Made by a program: the position numbers and the translations under genes. DNA of 64,000 bases from Gilliamella sp. ESL0443 (lineage in GTDB: Bacteria > Pseudomonadota > Gammaproteobacteria > Enterobacterales > Orbaceae): the NCBI RefSeq assembly GCF_019469165.1, contig NZ_CP048263.1, positions 1,798,001 to 1,862,000 of the forward strand, given 5' to 3'. The stretch's first letter is position 1, and every line of letters starts with the position of its first letter. Positions 1 to 10,117 of the stretch are shown piece by piece. The notes beneath the pieces are model-generated. The model saw only the letters and a program-made list of their open reading frames with translations. It did not search any database and was not told the DNA's origin.

Positions 1-1
1 G

Positions 2-490
2 AATAATTACGATGTTTCTTTTGACGATTCAAAAAATATTATTGGTATGAAAGATGATAATGGTGACATTGTTGCCATTAATGAATTTGATGAACAAGGT
101 CATTTAGTTGAAACAACCTTATCCAACTTTGCCGATAATAATATTGTTTTTAATAGTAAAATTATTTATAACGGCGATCTGGTTGAACAAGTTTTATATA
201 ATGCTTATATAAAATCAGATGAACGAACTAAACTGCCCGTTTTAGTGAGAGAGAAAGATATAGTTTATAACACTAATAATCAGCTCGAAAAAACAATTAC
301 TAGAACATATAAATTATCAGCAAAAGGTAATGTAATCATCAATGATAAAAATGAACAAGAGTTAGAATCAACTGAGACTTGTACCTATTTCGCTTATAAC
401 GAAAATAACGACTGGACTAAAGCTGTTTGTGAAACAGTAGGAGAAGGTTCAAGTAAAATTGATTTAACCAGAACCATTGAATATTTATAA
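2..490 (+). CDS. Hypothetical protein, 5' end cut by window edge
   Basis: The frame is open from the first bases of the window to a TAA at 488-490, giving 162 visible residues. The ATG at 47 is internal to this open frame and is probably not the start. The visible part is rich in Asn, Asp, Lys and Thr and has short beta-strand-like stretches ending in 'YN' and 'EY' (for example IIYNGDLVEQVLYN), similar in feel to YD/RHS-type beta-rich repeats. I see no transmembrane segment in the visible part. The gene converges on nudC with only 28 bases between the stop codons. I do not recognise a family; a secreted protein or lipoprotein is possible but the N-terminus that would show this is outside the window. 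Confidence 0.7.
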   Translation, partial: NNYDVSFDDSKNIIGMKDDNGDIVAINEFDEQGHLVETTLSNFADNNIVFNSKIIYNGDLVEQVLYNAYIKSDERTKLPVLVREKDIVYNTNNQLEKTITRTYKLSAKGNVIINDKNEQELESTETCTYFAYNENNDWTKAVCETVGEGSSKIDLTRTIEYL

Positions 491-518
491 ATTGTTAATT
501 AAGTGAATATGATGAATT

Positions 519-1322
519 TTACTCACCAAACTCATCATATTCACGACAAAGTATAATTGTATCTTCAATCAAACGTCTTGCTATCGTGCCATATTCGGGT
601 ATTTTAGGTAATTGAGAATAATGATACCAATTTGCCTCGACTAACTCATTTTTATCGATAGTAATTTCACCACTCTCATAATCAGCTAAATAGGCCATCA
701 TCATGGAGTTAGGAAACGGCCAAGGTTGTGAACCAATATAACGAATATTTTTAATTTTTATTTTTGACTCTTCGTACACTTCTCGGGCAACCGTCATTTC
801 CATTGTTTCACCAATCTCTGTAAAACCAGCTAAAACGGTATATAAATTTTCTTGATTATGCCTAACATGCTTTGCCAATAAAATTTTATTTTTATCTCGA
901 ATAGCAACGATAATTGAAGGGGAAATTTGTGGGTAATAACGTTGGTGACAATTACTGCATAAACAACACCACTCTGTTTTACTAATATGCATCTCATGAC
1001 CACAATAACCACAATATTTATGAGAACGATAAAACTCAGACAATTGTACCGCCCTGCCAGCCATATTAAATAATGATTGATCAGCATTATTAAGTAAGGG
1101 GCGAATCGTTGACATAGAGTTTTTCATTTCTTGGCAAATCAACCAAGCGGTTTGCCCATTCCACTCACCAATTGGTTGAGCTAGTTTGTTGGTAAAACCT
1201 AATTCACTAGCAATACCATGAGGAACTTCGCCATTTGGCAACCATAATCGCCAATTTTGACTAACAAACCAATAACCTTTTTCGTTACCAATTAAATTAA
1301 ATTGTTGTTGTATATTCATCAC
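519..1322 (-). CDS. nudC: NADH pyrophosphatase / NAD-cap hydrolase NudC
   Basis: A Nudix hydrolase of 267 aa. It is expected to hydrolyse NADH to NMNH and AMP and, as in E. coli, to remove NAD caps from RNA. A zinc-ribbon is visible with C104, C107, C122 and C125 (E. coli spacing). The Nudix box runs over about residues 166-188 (GFTEIGE, then REVYEES), followed by the family-specific SQPWPFP motif at 198-204 that separates NADH pyrophosphatases from other Nudix enzymes. Length is close to E. coli NudC (257 aa). It lies downstream of yidC and is read in the same direction, but a strong hairpin at 1346-1373 separates the two. The cytosolic assignment is secure by motif. Confidence 0.93.
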   Translation of the reverse strand: MMNIQQQFNLIGNEKGYWFVSQNWRLWLPNGEVPHGIASELGFTNKLAQPIGEWNGQTAWLICQEMKNSMSTIRPLLNNADQSLFNMAGRAVQLSEFYRSHKYCGYCGHEMHISKTEWCCLCSNCHQRYYPQISPSIIVAIRDKNKILLAKHVRHNQENLYTVLAGFTEIGETMEMTVAREVYEESKIKIKNIRYIGSQPWPFPNSMMMAYLADYESGEITIDKNELVEANWYHYSQLPKIPEYGTIARRLIEDTIILCREYDEFGE

Positions 1323-1345
1323 ATCAATACCAAAAAATAACTATT

Positions 1346-1373
1346 AAAAAGGAGGATCTTAATCCTCCTTTTT
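1346..1373 (-). terminator. Rho-independent terminator of the yidC operon
   Basis: A perfect 12-bp stem (1346-1357 with 1362-1373) and a 4-base loop, GC-rich at the core (GGAGGAT/ATCCTCC) with an A-run on one side and a T-run on the other. It starts 8 bases after the yidC stop codon. Symmetry means it could stop transcription in both directions, but nudC on the far side is read the same way as yidC. Confidence 0.85.
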
Positions 1374-1380
1374 GGCAATA

Positions 1381-3009
1381 CTATTTCTTTTTCTTTTCGT
1401 GTAGACCTTTTTTCTCAAGCTCCCAGTAAATTATACGTTGCTGAGCAATCGTAAATAAATTACTTACAATATAGTATAAAACTAAACCTGATGGGAACCA
1501 TAAGAAGAATACCGTAAAGATTAATGGCATATAAGTCATTAATTTTTGTTGTAAAGGATCGGTAACCGGTGTTGGTGACATCTTCTGAATTAAGAACATA
1601 GTTGCACCCATTAACAATGGGAAAACATAATATGGATCTTGTGCAGATAAGTCATGGATCCAAAGAGCGAATGGAGCATGACGTAGCTCAACCGTATTAC
1701 CTAACATGTAAAATAATGACAAAAAGATAGGCATTTGAATCAATAATGGTAAACAACCACCAAGAGGATTAACTTTCTCTTGTTTATAAAGTGCCATTGT
1801 TTCCATACTCATTTTTTGTCTATCATCACCATAACGCTCTTTTAATGCTTGTAAACGAGGTTGCAATAACTTCATTTTAGCCATTGAACGATATTGTGCT
1901 CGTGTTAATGGGAATAAAATACCACGCACAATAAAAGTGATCACAATGATCGAAAAGCCCCAGTTTCCAATAAAACTATGGATAAATTTCAATAAGTAAA
2001 AGAGTGGTTGAGATAAGAACCATAACCAACCATAGTCAACGATTAAATCAAGATGATTAGCTGTTTCTTTTAATTCACTTTGAATTTCAGGACCTAACCA
2101 TAATTTGGCATTAATTAATTTCGTTTCACCTGGTTGAATAACTGTTGTTTCACCTTTAAAACCAATTGTTGCTTGTGAATTGTTAGCTGTTGCACGTGAA
2201 TAGAATAAATTATTTTGTTCCTGCGTAGGAATCCAAGCTGAAGCAAAATAGTGTTGCAACATAGCAATCCAGCCAGTTTCAGTTTTGACTTCTAAAGCAT
2301 CATCTTTGATATCACTGAAACTATATTTACTATAATTAGTGTTGGCACTGGAATAAGCTGTACCGCGAAATGCGCTTAGTCCTAATCCGCCACCGCCTTC
2401 AGTAACGGCATCTTTAGGGAGTTCAATAGTCTGCTTCAACTGACCATACATTGATACTTCTAACGGACTTTGGGTTTGATTGTTCACGTCATACTGTACA
2501 TCAACAGCATAATTACCACGATGTAAGATGTAATATTTAGTATAAGTTACACCATTAACTTGATAGGTAAATGGAACCTTCAACTCATCTTGACCATCAG
2601 CTAAAACATATTCAGATTGATCAGTTTGATATAATGGTCTTTTTGAGCCTTGAGTTGCATTGTCTGGACCATCTTTACCTGTTAACCCACTTTCAGCAAT
2701 GTAAATAAAATCAGGTTTAGAAGTAAGTAGTTGGAAAGGTGTACCTGAATGAAGAGACTGCTCATATTTCAACAATTGAGCAGATTGCACATCGCCACCA
2801 TAGGTATTAACCGTTAATGACAATACATCAGATTTTATTGTGATAGTTTTACCTTGCACTGAATCCGCTGTTGAACTATCTTCACCTATTTGTTGTGTCA
2901 ATTGGTTAGCAACTGGGGGTTTTGGTGCATGATCATCTACCCACGCTTTCCAAATCAGGAAAGAAACGAAAAGTAAAGCAATGACTAATATATTACGTTG
3001 AGATCCCAT
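1381..3009 (-). CDS. yidC: Membrane protein insertase YidC (542 aa)
   Basis: YidC/Oxa1-family insertase of the inner membrane, working alone or with SecYEG. The N-terminal helix (about residues 5-22) is followed by a large periplasmic beta-rich domain (about 50-330) typical of Gram-negative YidC. The conserved C-terminal membrane core follows, including the segment [21 protein letters not shown] (read in pieces: [10 protein letters not shown], then [10 protein letters not shown]), whose Arg lies in the hydrophilic groove. The basic tail ([11 protein letters not shown]) is typical for ribosome contact. Length matches E. coli (548 aa). Its ATG overlaps the yidD stop as TAATG, so translation is probably coupled. 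It is last in rpmH-rnpA-yidD-yidC. Confidence 0.97.
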   Translation of the reverse strand: MGSQRNILVIALLFVSFLIWKAWVDDHAPKPPVANQLTQQIGEDSSTADSVQGKTITIKSDVLSLTVNTYGGDVQSAQLLKYEQSLHSGTPFQLLTSKPDFIYIAESGLTGKDGPDNATQGSKRPLYQTDQSEYVLADGQDELKVPFTYQVNGVTYTKYYILHRGNYAVDVQYDVNNQTQSPLEVSMYGQLKQTIELPKDAVTEGGGGLGLSAFRGTAYSSANTNYSKYSFSDIKDDALEVKTETGWIAMLQHYFASAWIPTQEQNNLFYSRATANNSQATIGFKGETTVIQPGETKLINAKLWLGPEIQSELKETANHLDLIVDYGWLWFLSQPLFYLLKFIHSFIGNWGFSIIVITFIVRGILFPLTRAQYRSMAKMKLLQPRLQALKERYGDDRQKMSMETMALYKQEKVNPLGGCLPLLIQMPIFLSLFYMLGNTVELRHAPFALWIHDLSAQDPYYVFPLLMGATMFLIQKMSPTPVTDPLQQKLMTYMPLIFTVFFLWFPSGLVLYYIVSNLFTIAQQRIIYWELEKKGLHEKKKK

Positions 3010-3329
3010 TAGTGTTTTTCTCTATTGGTTTTAGTTTTCTTAGGAGGAACAAAATCTTCACCTCCTTCATGTAAAGGGTGACATTTTAATACACGTTTGA
3101 CCGTTAGCCAACCACCTTTTATCAATCCGAATCGCCTTAATGCGATTATGGCATACTGTGAACAGCTGGGAGTAAAGCGACATTTAGGACCAAATAACGG
3201 ACTAATGATACGTTGATATAAACTAATAATAAAAACAAAAACATTAATAATCAAAGCTTTAACCGCATAAACATGCTGTTTGATAATTAATATTAATTTA
3301 CTTAGTTTTTTTTGATGATTTGCTGACAT
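3009..3329 (-). CDS. yidD: Membrane protein insertion efficiency factor YidD
   Basis: Small membrane-associated protein that aids YidC-dependent insertion. The family core is clear: [23 protein letters not shown], quoted in parts as YQRIISP and [10 protein letters not shown], then [25 protein letters not shown]. At 106 aa it is about 20 residues longer than E. coli YidD (85 aa). The extra part is an N-terminal hydrophobic/basic stretch (about residues 8-36). The start overlaps the 3' end of rnpA by 28 bases and has no clear Shine-Dalgarno sequence; it may rely on coupling with rnpA. No alternative ATG lies nearer the conserved core. Confidence 0.92.
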   Translation of the reverse strand: MSANHQKKLSKLILIIKQHVYAVKALIINVFVFIISLYQRIISPLFGPKCRFTPSCSQYAIIALRRFGLIKGGWLTVKRVLKCHPLHEGGEDFVPPKKTKTNREKH

Positions 3330-3652
3330 AGTTTATCTAATGTCTCAACTAATTGTTGATTATTCAATTGTATAACAGGCTGTTTAGCCATCAAAATAAA
3401 ATCGATATTAGGAAACTGATGTTGGTGGTGACGAAAATATTCTTTGACTAACCGTTTAATACGATTACGCTCATGGGCTCTTTTAACCTGTTTTTTAGCT
3501 ATAGCGAAGCCTAATCTGGGATGACTTAGATTATTTTTACGTGTAACTAGAGTCAGGAAAGGCGAACCTGCACGAATAGATTCTTGAAATACATGATTAA
3601 AATCAAAGGGAGTTAACAAGCGTAACTCCCGAGGAAAAGTGAGTTTAGTCAC
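3302..3652 (-). CDS. rnpA: Ribonuclease P protein component RnpA
   Basis: Protein subunit of RNase P, which helps the catalytic RNA cleave 5' leaders from pre-tRNAs. The family RNR motif is visible ([14 protein letters not shown], about residues 58-71), preceded by the conserved N-terminus [10 protein letters not shown]. Length is 116 aa (E. coli 119). The start codon is GTG at 3650-3652, as in E. coli rnpA; the reading [10 protein letters not shown] lines up with MVKLAFPREL. It follows rpmH by 11 bases and overlaps yidD at its 3' end, so the block is one transcription unit. Confidence 0.95.
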   Translation of the reverse strand: MTKLTFPRELRLLTPFDFNHVFQESIRAGSPFLTLVTRKNNLSHPRLGFAIAKKQVKRAHERNRIKRLVKEYFRHHQHQFPNIDFILMAKQPVIQLNNQQLVETLDKLCQQIIKKN

Positions 3653-3663
3653 TCAACTTTAAA

Positions 3664-3810
<147 letters not shown>

Positions 3811-3880
3811 TTATATCCAAATCTAATTTATCAACAAGTTGTAGAGTATAAACTCCACAGCATTAATTAAAGAGGTCCGA

Positions 3881-3909
3881 ATTATAGAGTCTATTTTATT
3901 TTTCGTCAA
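3881..3909 (-). promoter_or_regulatory. Sigma-70 promoter of rpmH operon
   Basis: Read on the minus strand, a TTGACG -35 box (3904-3909) and a perfect TATAAT -10 box (3881-3886) are separated by exactly 17 bases. This is a near-consensus strong promoter, fitting a ribosomal-protein gene. It leaves a 5' leader of about 70 bases before the rpmH ATG. Confidence 0.88.
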
Positions 3910-3952
3910 CGGGATTTTGAAACATAAATTGTAAGGACCTTTTCAAATTTCA

Positions 3953-4978
3953 TTAATCACTAATAGCTAAAACTCGCTTACTTGCTTCACCACCAACTTC
4001 ACGCGCTAATTTTGGAACTAAATAACCTGATAGTTTTTTTGTCAATTGCCGCATGATTTTTTTGGCCTCATCATCATCGACTAAAAAATGAGCCGCACCT
4101 TGTACTTTATCTAATAAATGGATGTAATAAGGTAAAATACCAATTGAAAATAACTTATTACTTAACTTCGCTAGCACATCAGCATCATCATTAATATTTT
4201 TTAATAAAACACTCTGATTTAGTACTGTTACCTCACTTTTCTTTAAATCTTTGATGGCATGAGCTACATTATTATCAATTTCATTCGGATGATTAATATG
4301 GGTAACTAACACAACTTGTAAACGTGTTTTTGCAAATAATCGACACAGCTCAGAAGTAATACGATTAGGTATCACCACCGCTAAACGACTATGAATACGT
4401 AAACGCTTAATATGACGAAATTTCTCTAATTCAGCTATTAAAAAAGCCATTTCATGATCTTTTGCCATTAAAGGATCGCCCCCCGAAAGAATAATTTCAT
4501 CAAGTTCGGTATGCTGTGCAATATACTCTAATGCGAAACTAATATTCTTTTTGTTACTTTGATTATCATGATAAGGAAAATGTCGCCTAAAACAATAACG
4601 GCAATTAATCGCACAAGCAGTTTTAGTCATTAATAATGCGCGATTATGATATTTATGTAGTAATCCTGGAATATTGTTATGTTGCTCATCAAGAGGATCT
4701 TTAGTAAAACCCTGTACGTTTATTAATTCCTGTTCATCACAAAGTACTTGAAGCAGTAAAGGATCTTGAGGATCACCTTTTTTCATTCGATTTATAAAAG
4801 CCATAGGCACACGAAGTGGAAATTGCTTTCTTGCCTGTAACATGGGTAAAGAAATTTCCTCAGAATCTAAATCCAGACAATGATAAAGCTTTTTGATATC
4901 TGTCACTACATTAGCGAGATCAAAAATCCACTCATCTTTATTTGGTTGTTCAACATTTTGCTGTATAATATGACCCAT
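3953..4978 (-). CDS. epmB: EF-P beta-lysylation protein EpmB (lysine 2,3-aminomutase)
   Basis: Radical-SAM, PLP-dependent aminomutase that converts (S)-alpha-lysine to (R)-beta-lysine for attachment to elongation factor P. The iron-sulfur cysteines form CxxxCxxC at C122, C126 and C129 (CAINCRYC). The glycine-rich SGGDPL motif and a C-terminal LVPKLAREVGGE segment with the likely PLP-binding lysine are present. Length is 341 aa (E. coli 342). It is divergent from efp, the gene for its substrate protein, with only 32 bases between start codons, so the two promoters must reach into the opposing coding regions. EpmA, which attaches the beta-lysine, is not in this window. Confidence 0.94.
   Translation of the reverse strand: MGHIIQQNVEQPNKDEWIFDLANVVTDIKKLYHCLDLDSEEISLPMLQARKQFPLRVPMAFINRMKKGDPQDPLLLQVLCDEQELINVQGFTKDPLDEQHNNIPGLLHKYHNRALLMTKTACAINCRYCFRRHFPYHDNQSNKKNISFALEYIAQHTELDEIILSGGDPLMAKDHEMAFLIAELEKFRHIKRLRIHSRLAVVIPNRITSELCRLFAKTRLQVVLVTHINHPNEIDNNVAHAIKDLKKSEVTVLNQSVLLKNINDDADVLAKLSNKLFSIGILPYYIHLLDKVQGAAHFLVDDDEAKKIMRQLTKKLSGYLVPKLAREVGGEASKRVLAISD
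4942..4969 (+). promoter_or_regulatory. Likely efp promoter inside the 5' end of epmB
   Basis: A perfect TATAAT (4964-4969) lies 41 bases before the efp ATG. A partial -35 box, TTGGTT (4942-4947), sits 16 bases upstream of it. Both elements lie inside the first codons of the divergent epmB gene, where the divergent spacing forces the promoter to be. The -35 match is only partial. Confidence 0.55.
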
Positions 4979-5010
4979 TTTTGTAATTCAGAATGATAGT
5001 TGGAGCTTTT

Positions 5011-5577
5011 ATGGCATCTTATAGTACTAATGAGTTTAAAGCTGGTCTTAAAATAATGCAAGATGGCGAGCCGTGTGTAATTGTTGAAAATGAATTTTAC
5101 AAGCCAGGTAAAGGACAAGCAATTAACCGTGTAAAAATTAAAAAATTACTTTCTGGTAAAACTGTTGATAAAACATTTAAATCAGGAGAATCTGTTGAAG
5201 CGGCTGATGTCGTTGATATGAACTTAACTTATCTTTATACCGATGGTGAGTTTTGGCATTTTATGAATAATGATACATTTGAACAACTTTCTGCTGATGC
5301 AAAAGCTGTAGGTGACAATGCTAAATGGTTAGTCGATCAAGCGGAATGTATTTTAACCTTATGGAATGGTCAACCAATTGCTGTTACTCCACCAAACTTT
5401 GTTGAATTAGAAGTTATTGAAACTGATCCAGGATTAAAAGGTGATACAGCGGGAACTGGTGGTAAACCAGCTACATTATCAACTGGTGCAGTTGTACGTG
5501 TTCCTTTATTTGTGCAAATTGGTGAAGTACTTAAAGTTGATACACGTTCAGGTGAATACGTTTCTCGCGTTAAATAG
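5011..5577 (+). CDS. efp: Elongation factor P
   Basis: EF-P rescues ribosomes stalled at polyproline stretches. I chose the ATG at 5011 rather than the in-frame ATG at 4993 because it gives exactly 188 aa, the E. coli length, beginning MASYSTNEF, and has GGAG at 5002-5005. The modified lysine is K34 in the PGKGQ loop, so this is the beta-lysylated type, consistent with the adjacent epmB. The three OB/KOW-like domains are complete, ending in the conserved [14 protein letters not shown] terminator follows 30 bases after the stop. Confidence 0.97.
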   Translation: MASYSTNEFKAGLKIMQDGEPCVIVENEFYKPGKGQAINRVKIKKLLSGKTVDKTFKSGESVEAADVVDMNLTYLYTDGEFWHFMNNDTFEQLSADAKAVGDNAKWLVDQAECILTLWNGQPIAVTPPNFVELEVIETDPGLKGDTAGTGGKPATLSTGAVVRVPLFVQIGEVLKVDTRSGEYVSRVK

Positions 5578-5606
5578 TAATTCATCAAAATAATTATTTA
5601 AATAAT

Positions 5607-5631
5607 GAGGTCTATATGACCTCTTTTTTTT
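5607..5631 (+). terminator. Rho-independent terminator of efp
   Basis: GAGGTC (5607-5612) pairs with GACCTC (5618-5623) across a 5-base loop and is followed by eight T residues (5624-5631). The stem is short but GC-containing and the T-run is long. Confidence 0.85.
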
Positions 5632-5738
5632 AAGTAAAAAAATTTAAGTTAAATTTTTGAGTTGAGGAACGGGGTTTTTGAGTTAAAAATCTGCAAAAAT
5701 TTTTCATTTATTTGGTAATTAAAAATCAAAATTTGAAT

Positions 5739-6224
5739 TTATTTAGCCCCGATATAATTAAGCTGTCGCCATGACTCATAAACAACTACTGCAACTGAAT
5801 TAGACAGATTCATACTTCGGCTATTAGCAACCATTGGAATCCGAATTTTTCTATCTTGCGGCAATGCATCAAGAATTTTTGCTGGTAAACCTCTCGTTTC
5901 TGGGCCAAACATCAAAAAGTCAGCCGGTTTATAATTTACTTCACTGTGTGGTTTTTGACCTTTTGTCGTTAAGGCATAAACTTGAGAAGCTAAATCAAGT
6001 TGGTTCTCATCTAAAAAGCACTCAATATTTTTATAACGTTTTACATCAACAAATTCTTGATAATCTAATCCTGCTCGTCTCAATTTTTTATCATCCCAAT
6101 AAAATCCCATTGGCTCAATAATATGTAAATTAAAACCAGTGTTAGCACACAAACGAATGATATTACCAGTATTAGCAGGAATTTCAGGTTCAAATAAAAC
6201 AATATTTAAAGATGCATCTGACAC
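5739..6224 (-). CDS. trmL: tRNA (cytidine/uridine-34-2'-O)-methyltransferase TrmL
   Basis: SPOUT-class methyltransferase that 2'-O-methylates the wobble base of tRNA-Leu species (CAA/UAA anticodons in E. coli). The trefoil-knot motifs are visible: an N-terminal [24 protein letters not shown] (in parts), then FGPETRGLP at about 106-114, and the C-terminal RIPM...[16 protein letters not shown] that binds S-adenosylmethionine. Length is 161 aa (E. coli 157). It is read in the same direction as cpxA, 18 bases upstream, so it may be the last gene of the cpxRA transcript; that link is inference from spacing. Confidence 0.94.
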   Translation of the reverse strand: MSDASLNIVLFEPEIPANTGNIIRLCANTGFNLHIIEPMGFYWDDKKLRRAGLDYQEFVDVKRYKNIECFLDENQLDLASQVYALTTKGQKPHSEVNYKPADFLMFGPETRGLPAKILDALPQDRKIRIPMVANSRSMNLSNSVAVVVYESWRQLNYIGAK

Positions 6225-6242
6225 AATTATTTCTCTTAGCTG

Positions 6243-7622
6243 TTAATATTTTTGAAGAGGTAATACTATCACAATTCTAAGTCCACCTAAGTGGCTTTTC
6301 TCTGCTTTAACAGTGCCATTATCTCGAGTAATAGCGTTAGAAACAATGGCTAAACCTAAACCTGTGCCACCTGACTCACGATCACGAGCTTCATTAGTAC
6401 GATAAAACGGTCTGAATATTTGCTCTAACTCACTATCAGCAACACCTGGCCCATCATCATCAATAGTGATAATTGCAGTTTGTTGTTGAATAACAAAATT
6501 AACATCAATTCGCTGATTTGAATAACGAAATGCATTCCTTACTACATTTTCAAGCGCGCTACATAACGCCGTTGGATAACACAAAATTGTATTATTAGTT
6601 GGGGGAGTAAGAATTGAAAATTGTTTTGAAATTTGATTAGCTTCAAAAGTCGCATTATCTAAAACATTTTTAAATAATTGATCTAACTGTTTATATTCAC
6701 GAACTTCGTTATTATCATGCTGATTCCTTGCTAATGACAATAAATCACCAATCATTGAATCAAGCTTTATCGCTTCATCACTTATTCGTAAAACTTCGTT
6801 ACTTTCACCTTGTTTACGACGTAGCAGTGAAGTTGCTAATTGCAATCGAGTTAATGGTGTCCGCAATTCGTGAGAAATATCAGAAAACAATTGTTGCTGT
6901 AACTCTTGCATCCTTTTCAACTCTCGAAGCATGCGGTTAAAACTTGCCCCCACGGCTTTATATTCATATGATCCAACTTTTTCAAGTTCAGGCCACTGTT
7001 GTAGATTACCTTTGGCTACTTGCTCAGCAGCCAACCGCAATCCACGTGCTGGCCTAGCAATACTCCAAGATAGCCACAACAAGAATGGCGTACTTGCCAA
7101 CATGGTTAATGTCAAAAGCAAGAAAGGATGATCAAATATTAAATTAACAAATTGAGACTGAATATCCGATGCAGGTTGTAATAAAAATAATTGATAGTCT
7201 TCATTAGCATAATGAAGCAAGAAAGGACCAATAATTTCTTGGTTATCATAGATTTTCTTAGCTGGATCATCAACATCGTGGGATTTTTCACTAAAACTTT
7301 TTACTAAATCAATATTATTAGTATCTGCTGTAATAATTTGTTGATTGGGTGTAACAATAAATAATAGCTGCCCAGCTTTTTGATGATTATCCATTACAAC
7401 AATGAATCTCATCCACCAACGGAAACTATCTTTAGGAATCTTGGTTAAATCTTTTTCGATTTCTTTAGCCAATAGATTACCACTTTCTTTATCTTTATTG
7501 GCTAAATAGGTTAAATTTCGGGAGTCTAGCTTTGGCAAGGCCATTACCAGAATAAGAAAGAAAGCAATAGTAAGTAAGAATATTGTGAAAATTCTAATTG
7601 TTAGACGATCAAAGATCCACAT
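6243..7622 (-). CDS. cpxA: Envelope-stress sensor histidine kinase CpxA
   Basis: Inner-membrane sensor kinase of the Cpx envelope stress response. There is an N-terminal TM helix (about 9-30), a periplasmic sensor domain (about 31-163), a second TM helix (about 166-188), a HAMP segment beginning ARPARGL, and the dimerisation box DISHELRTPLTRLQ with phospho-accepting H251. The ATPase N box (NVVRNAFRYS), G1 (DDDGPGV) and G2 (GGTGLGLAI) follow. Length is 459 aa (E. coli 457) and the PFYRT...EARDRESGGTGLGLAI block is shared with E. coli CpxA. It lies 25 bases after cpxR. Confidence 0.94.
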   Translation of the reverse strand: MWIFDRLTIRIFTIFLLTIAFFLILVMALPKLDSRNLTYLANKDKESGNLLAKEIEKDLTKIPKDSFRWWMRFIVVMDNHQKAGQLLFIVTPNQQIITADTNNIDLVKSFSEKSHDVDDPAKKIYDNQEIIGPFLLHYANEDYQLFLLQPASDIQSQFVNLIFDHPFLLLTLTMLASTPFLLWLSWSIARPARGLRLAAEQVAKGNLQQWPELEKVGSYEYKAVGASFNRMLRELKRMQELQQQLFSDISHELRTPLTRLQLATSLLRRKQGESNEVLRISDEAIKLDSMIGDLLSLARNQHDNNEVREYKQLDQLFKNVLDNATFEANQISKQFSILTPPTNNTILCYPTALCSALENVVRNAFRYSNQRIDVNFVIQQQTAIITIDDDGPGVADSELEQIFRPFYRTNEARDRESGGTGLGLAIVSNAITRDNGTVKAEKSHLGGLRIVIVLPLQKY

Positions 7623-7647
7623 ATATTCTTACCATATAAAGAAATAG

Positions 7648-8367
7648 CTAGTTTTGTAATACATCATCATTTTGATCTACAACAAACAGATATCCTTTTG
7701 AACGTAATGTTTTAATCCATGGTAAACCATCACTACGAGGAGGAAGTTTTTTACGCAAATTAGAAACATGAACATCAATTGAACGAGCTAATGGTAAAAA
7801 TTCTTTACCTAATACGTTTTCACTTAAATCATCTCTTGATATGATTTTTCCCGCATTTTCTAAAAGTTGTAATAATATTTGGAATTCAGTACCCGTTAAT
7901 TCAATATATTTATCATCAAATGAAACAGATTGCTGTTTTCGATTAACGGTGAGTTTATCAATGGTATATTGAACTGACTTCTCACCAGAAGTTACAGCCA
8001 TATTATCCCAACGTTTCCTACGTAATAATGCATTAATTCGAGCAATAAGCTCCCGATCATTAAACGGCTTTAAGATATAATCATCAGCACCAAGCTCAAG
8101 CCCAATGATTTTATCAAATTCGTTATCTTTAGCTGTTAAGAAAATTACTGGAACAGTATATTTATTTCTAAGTTGAGATAATACACTTAACCCATTCATT
8201 TCTGGCATCATAATATCAAGTAAAATAAGATCAATGCTATCATCAAATTTATCTAAAGCCTGAACACCATTATTAGCTATTACGACTTCAAACCCTTCTA
8301 ATTCTAATAATTCACATAACATTGAGGCAATTTCTGGATCATCATCAACTACGAGCAATTTGTTCAT
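7648..8367 (-). CDS. cpxR: Response regulator CpxR
   Basis: OmpR-family transcription factor, partner of CpxA. I place the start at the ATG at 8365-8367 (MNKLLVVDDD), which has GAGG 6-7 bases upstream and matches the E. coli N-terminus; the next ATG upstream (8379) has no such site. The receiver domain shows DDD at 8-10, phospho-acceptor D51 (LLDIMMPEMNG) and the conserved T/K positions (FLTAKD, LKPFNDREL). A winged-helix DNA-binding domain follows (TGTEFQILLQLLEN, SRDDLSENVLG, SIDVHVSNLRKKL). Length is 239 aa (E. coli 232). cpxR precedes cpxA as in E. coli. Confidence 0.94.
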   Translation of the reverse strand: MNKLLVVDDDPEIASMLCELLELEGFEVVIANNGVQALDKFDDSIDLILLDIMMPEMNGLSVLSQLRNKYTVPVIFLTAKDNEFDKIIGLELGADDYILKPFNDRELIARINALLRRKRWDNMAVTSGEKSVQYTIDKLTVNRKQQSVSFDDKYIELTGTEFQILLQLLENAGKIISRDDLSENVLGKEFLPLARSIDVHVSNLRKKLPPRSDGLPWIKTLRSKGYLFVVDQNDDVLQN

Positions 8368-8493
8368 TACTACCCTCATTAATTAACAAATTTATAATTT
8401 TTCTATTGGTTTTTTATTATTGTAAATTTATTTTATATTTTTAGAAATATTATATAGGTAAAATGCAATAATGTCGTAAATAATTGTTAAGAT

Positions 8494-9942
8494 TTATAGT
8501 TTAAACACTTTTATATTACTAAATCCTTGTTCAATAAGATAAAGTGCTTGTAATTTACTCATAATACCTTTCGCACAATACAATAAATATTGTTTTGATT
8601 GATCTAGATCGCCAAATTGTGTCGCCAATTTATAAAAAGGGATGAGCTTAACATCGACATTTTCAATTTCTAATGGGTTATCCTCTTGTTCCTCAGGTGA
8701 ACGAATATCAATTATAATTTGATTCTCTTCTAATGTTGAAACCATATCGACTTGTGTAATTGTGTCATCAGTCTGTTTAGCAATTTCACGAATATCAATA
8801 TTTTCGGCTTCTTCAACTGCTTTATTTAATATAGAGAAATCAAAATTTTGTTCTTCCTCTTCTATTTTTTCTTTCACCGCTTTTACAGTAGGATTTTTTG
8901 ATATCACGCCACAAAATTCTGGCATTGTCTTAGCGATGTCTTCAGTACCGATTTGACGAGCAAGATTAATTATAGTTTCTTTATCATACGTTATTAGTGG
9001 GCGTAAAACTAAAGTATCACTCACATTATCGATTAAACGTAAATTAGTTAAAGTTTGGCTTGATACTTGCCCCAATGCCTCGCCAGTAATCAACGCTTCA
9101 ACATTATAACGTCGAGCAACCATAGAAGCAGCACGAATCATCATCCGTTTTAAAATAACGCCCATTTGTCCATCGTCAATTTTCTCAAGAATCTCACCTA
9201 CTACATTCGAAAAATCAATGGCGATAAAACGAACTTTATGAGAAGAACCAAATCTCTTCCATAAATAATGAGCCATTTGTTTAACGCCAATTTCATGAGT
9301 TTTTCCACCTAAATTAAAGAAGCAATAGTGGACTCGGCAGCCTCGTCGAATAAACATATAGCTCGACACGCCAGAATCAAATCCGCCAGAAATAAGAGAA
9401 ATAACATCTTCTTGAGTTCCTGTCGGAAAACCACCAATTCCTGCATGACGTTCTTTAACTAATAATAGCTTGTCTTTATCTATTTCAAGATTAACTGTTA
9501 CATCCGGACGAGTTAATTTTACTTTAGCTGTCGAAACATGCTGATTCAGCCCTCCACCAACATAACGCTCTACATCAATTGAAGTAAACTCATGCTTACC
9601 TCGACGTTTTACTCTGACACAAAATGTTTTATTCTCAATTAAAGGGGCAAAATGATTAAACGCTTTTTCATATATATCATGCAGATCGACAAAACTAAGC
9701 TCTTCAACTACTAATATATGGTGAATACCAGGAATTCGAGTTAATAGTTCTAAGATTTGACTTTCACTATTAATAACTTTAGGGCGAACTTCAATAAAAT
9801 CCCAATGACGAATAACGGCAACATCATCAATTGAATGTTTTAAAATATTACGAATGTTACTCGTTAATATTTTAATAAAACGTAAACGAACAGATTCACT
9901 TTTGATCGTGATTTCAGGAAAAAGTTTAACTATAAATTTCAT
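8494..9942 (-). CDS. thiI: tRNA 4-thiouridine synthetase ThiI with rhodanese domain
   Basis: ThiI makes 4-thiouridine at position 8 of tRNAs and, with its rhodanese domain, passes sulfur into thiamine thiazole synthesis. The order is N-terminal ferredoxin-like and THUMP domains (about 1-170), PP-loop ATPase with the [10 protein letters not shown] motif, the catalytic Cys in [11 protein letters not shown], and a C-terminal rhodanese domain with its cysteine in [12 protein letters not shown]. Total length 482 aa, identical to E. coli ThiI, which also carries the rhodanese extension (many bacterial ThiI proteins do not). It is divergent from secG, with 175 bases between. Confidence 0.95.
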   Translation of the reverse strand: MKFIVKLFPEITIKSESVRLRFIKILTSNIRNILKHSIDDVAVIRHWDFIEVRPKVINSESQILELLTRIPGIHHILVVEELSFVDLHDIYEKAFNHFAPLIENKTFCVRVKRRGKHEFTSIDVERYVGGGLNQHVSTAKVKLTRPDVTVNLEIDKDKLLLVKERHAGIGGFPTGTQEDVISLISGGFDSGVSSYMFIRRGCRVHYCFFNLGGKTHEIGVKQMAHYLWKRFGSSHKVRFIAIDFSNVVGEILEKIDDGQMGVILKRMMIRAASMVARRYNVEALITGEALGQVSSQTLTNLRLIDNVSDTLVLRPLITYDKETIINLARQIGTEDIAKTMPEFCGVISKNPTVKAVKEKIEEEEQNFDFSILNKAVEEAENIDIREIAKQTDDTITQVDMVSTLEENQIIIDIRSPEEQEDNPLEIENVDVKLIPFYKLATQFGDLDQSKQYLLYCAKGIMSKLQALYLIEQGFSNIKVFKL

Positions 9943-10117
9943 ACAACAGAATTTGCGAGACTAAAAATGGCGACATTATACTTATTTTTCCCTAAAAACG
10001 TACAATTGATTATGATAAATACAGAAAATAACAAAATATACTTGCTTGTTGCTCACTCTTTCGCTAATATTTCGCATCAATAAATTCTGTTCTATAACAT
10101 AAAATTGACAGGTTGAA

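Noticed and set aside
830-1087. Antisense and shadow open frames opposite nudC, trmL, mukB, lon, tig and others
   Set aside because: They lie entirely opposite or out of frame within well-conserved genes, have no family features or ribosome sites, and are expected by chance.
5641-5738. Direct repeat TTTTTGAGTT between efp and trmL as a regulatory repeat
   Set aside because: Only two 10-base AT-rich copies; not distinguishable from chance in this composition.
8422-8480. Three GTAAA motifs upstream of cpxR as a CpxR autoregulatory site
   Set aside because: CpxR sites are GTAAA pairs about 10 bases apart; here the spacings are 36 and 18 bases, and such motifs are frequent by chance in AT-rich DNA.
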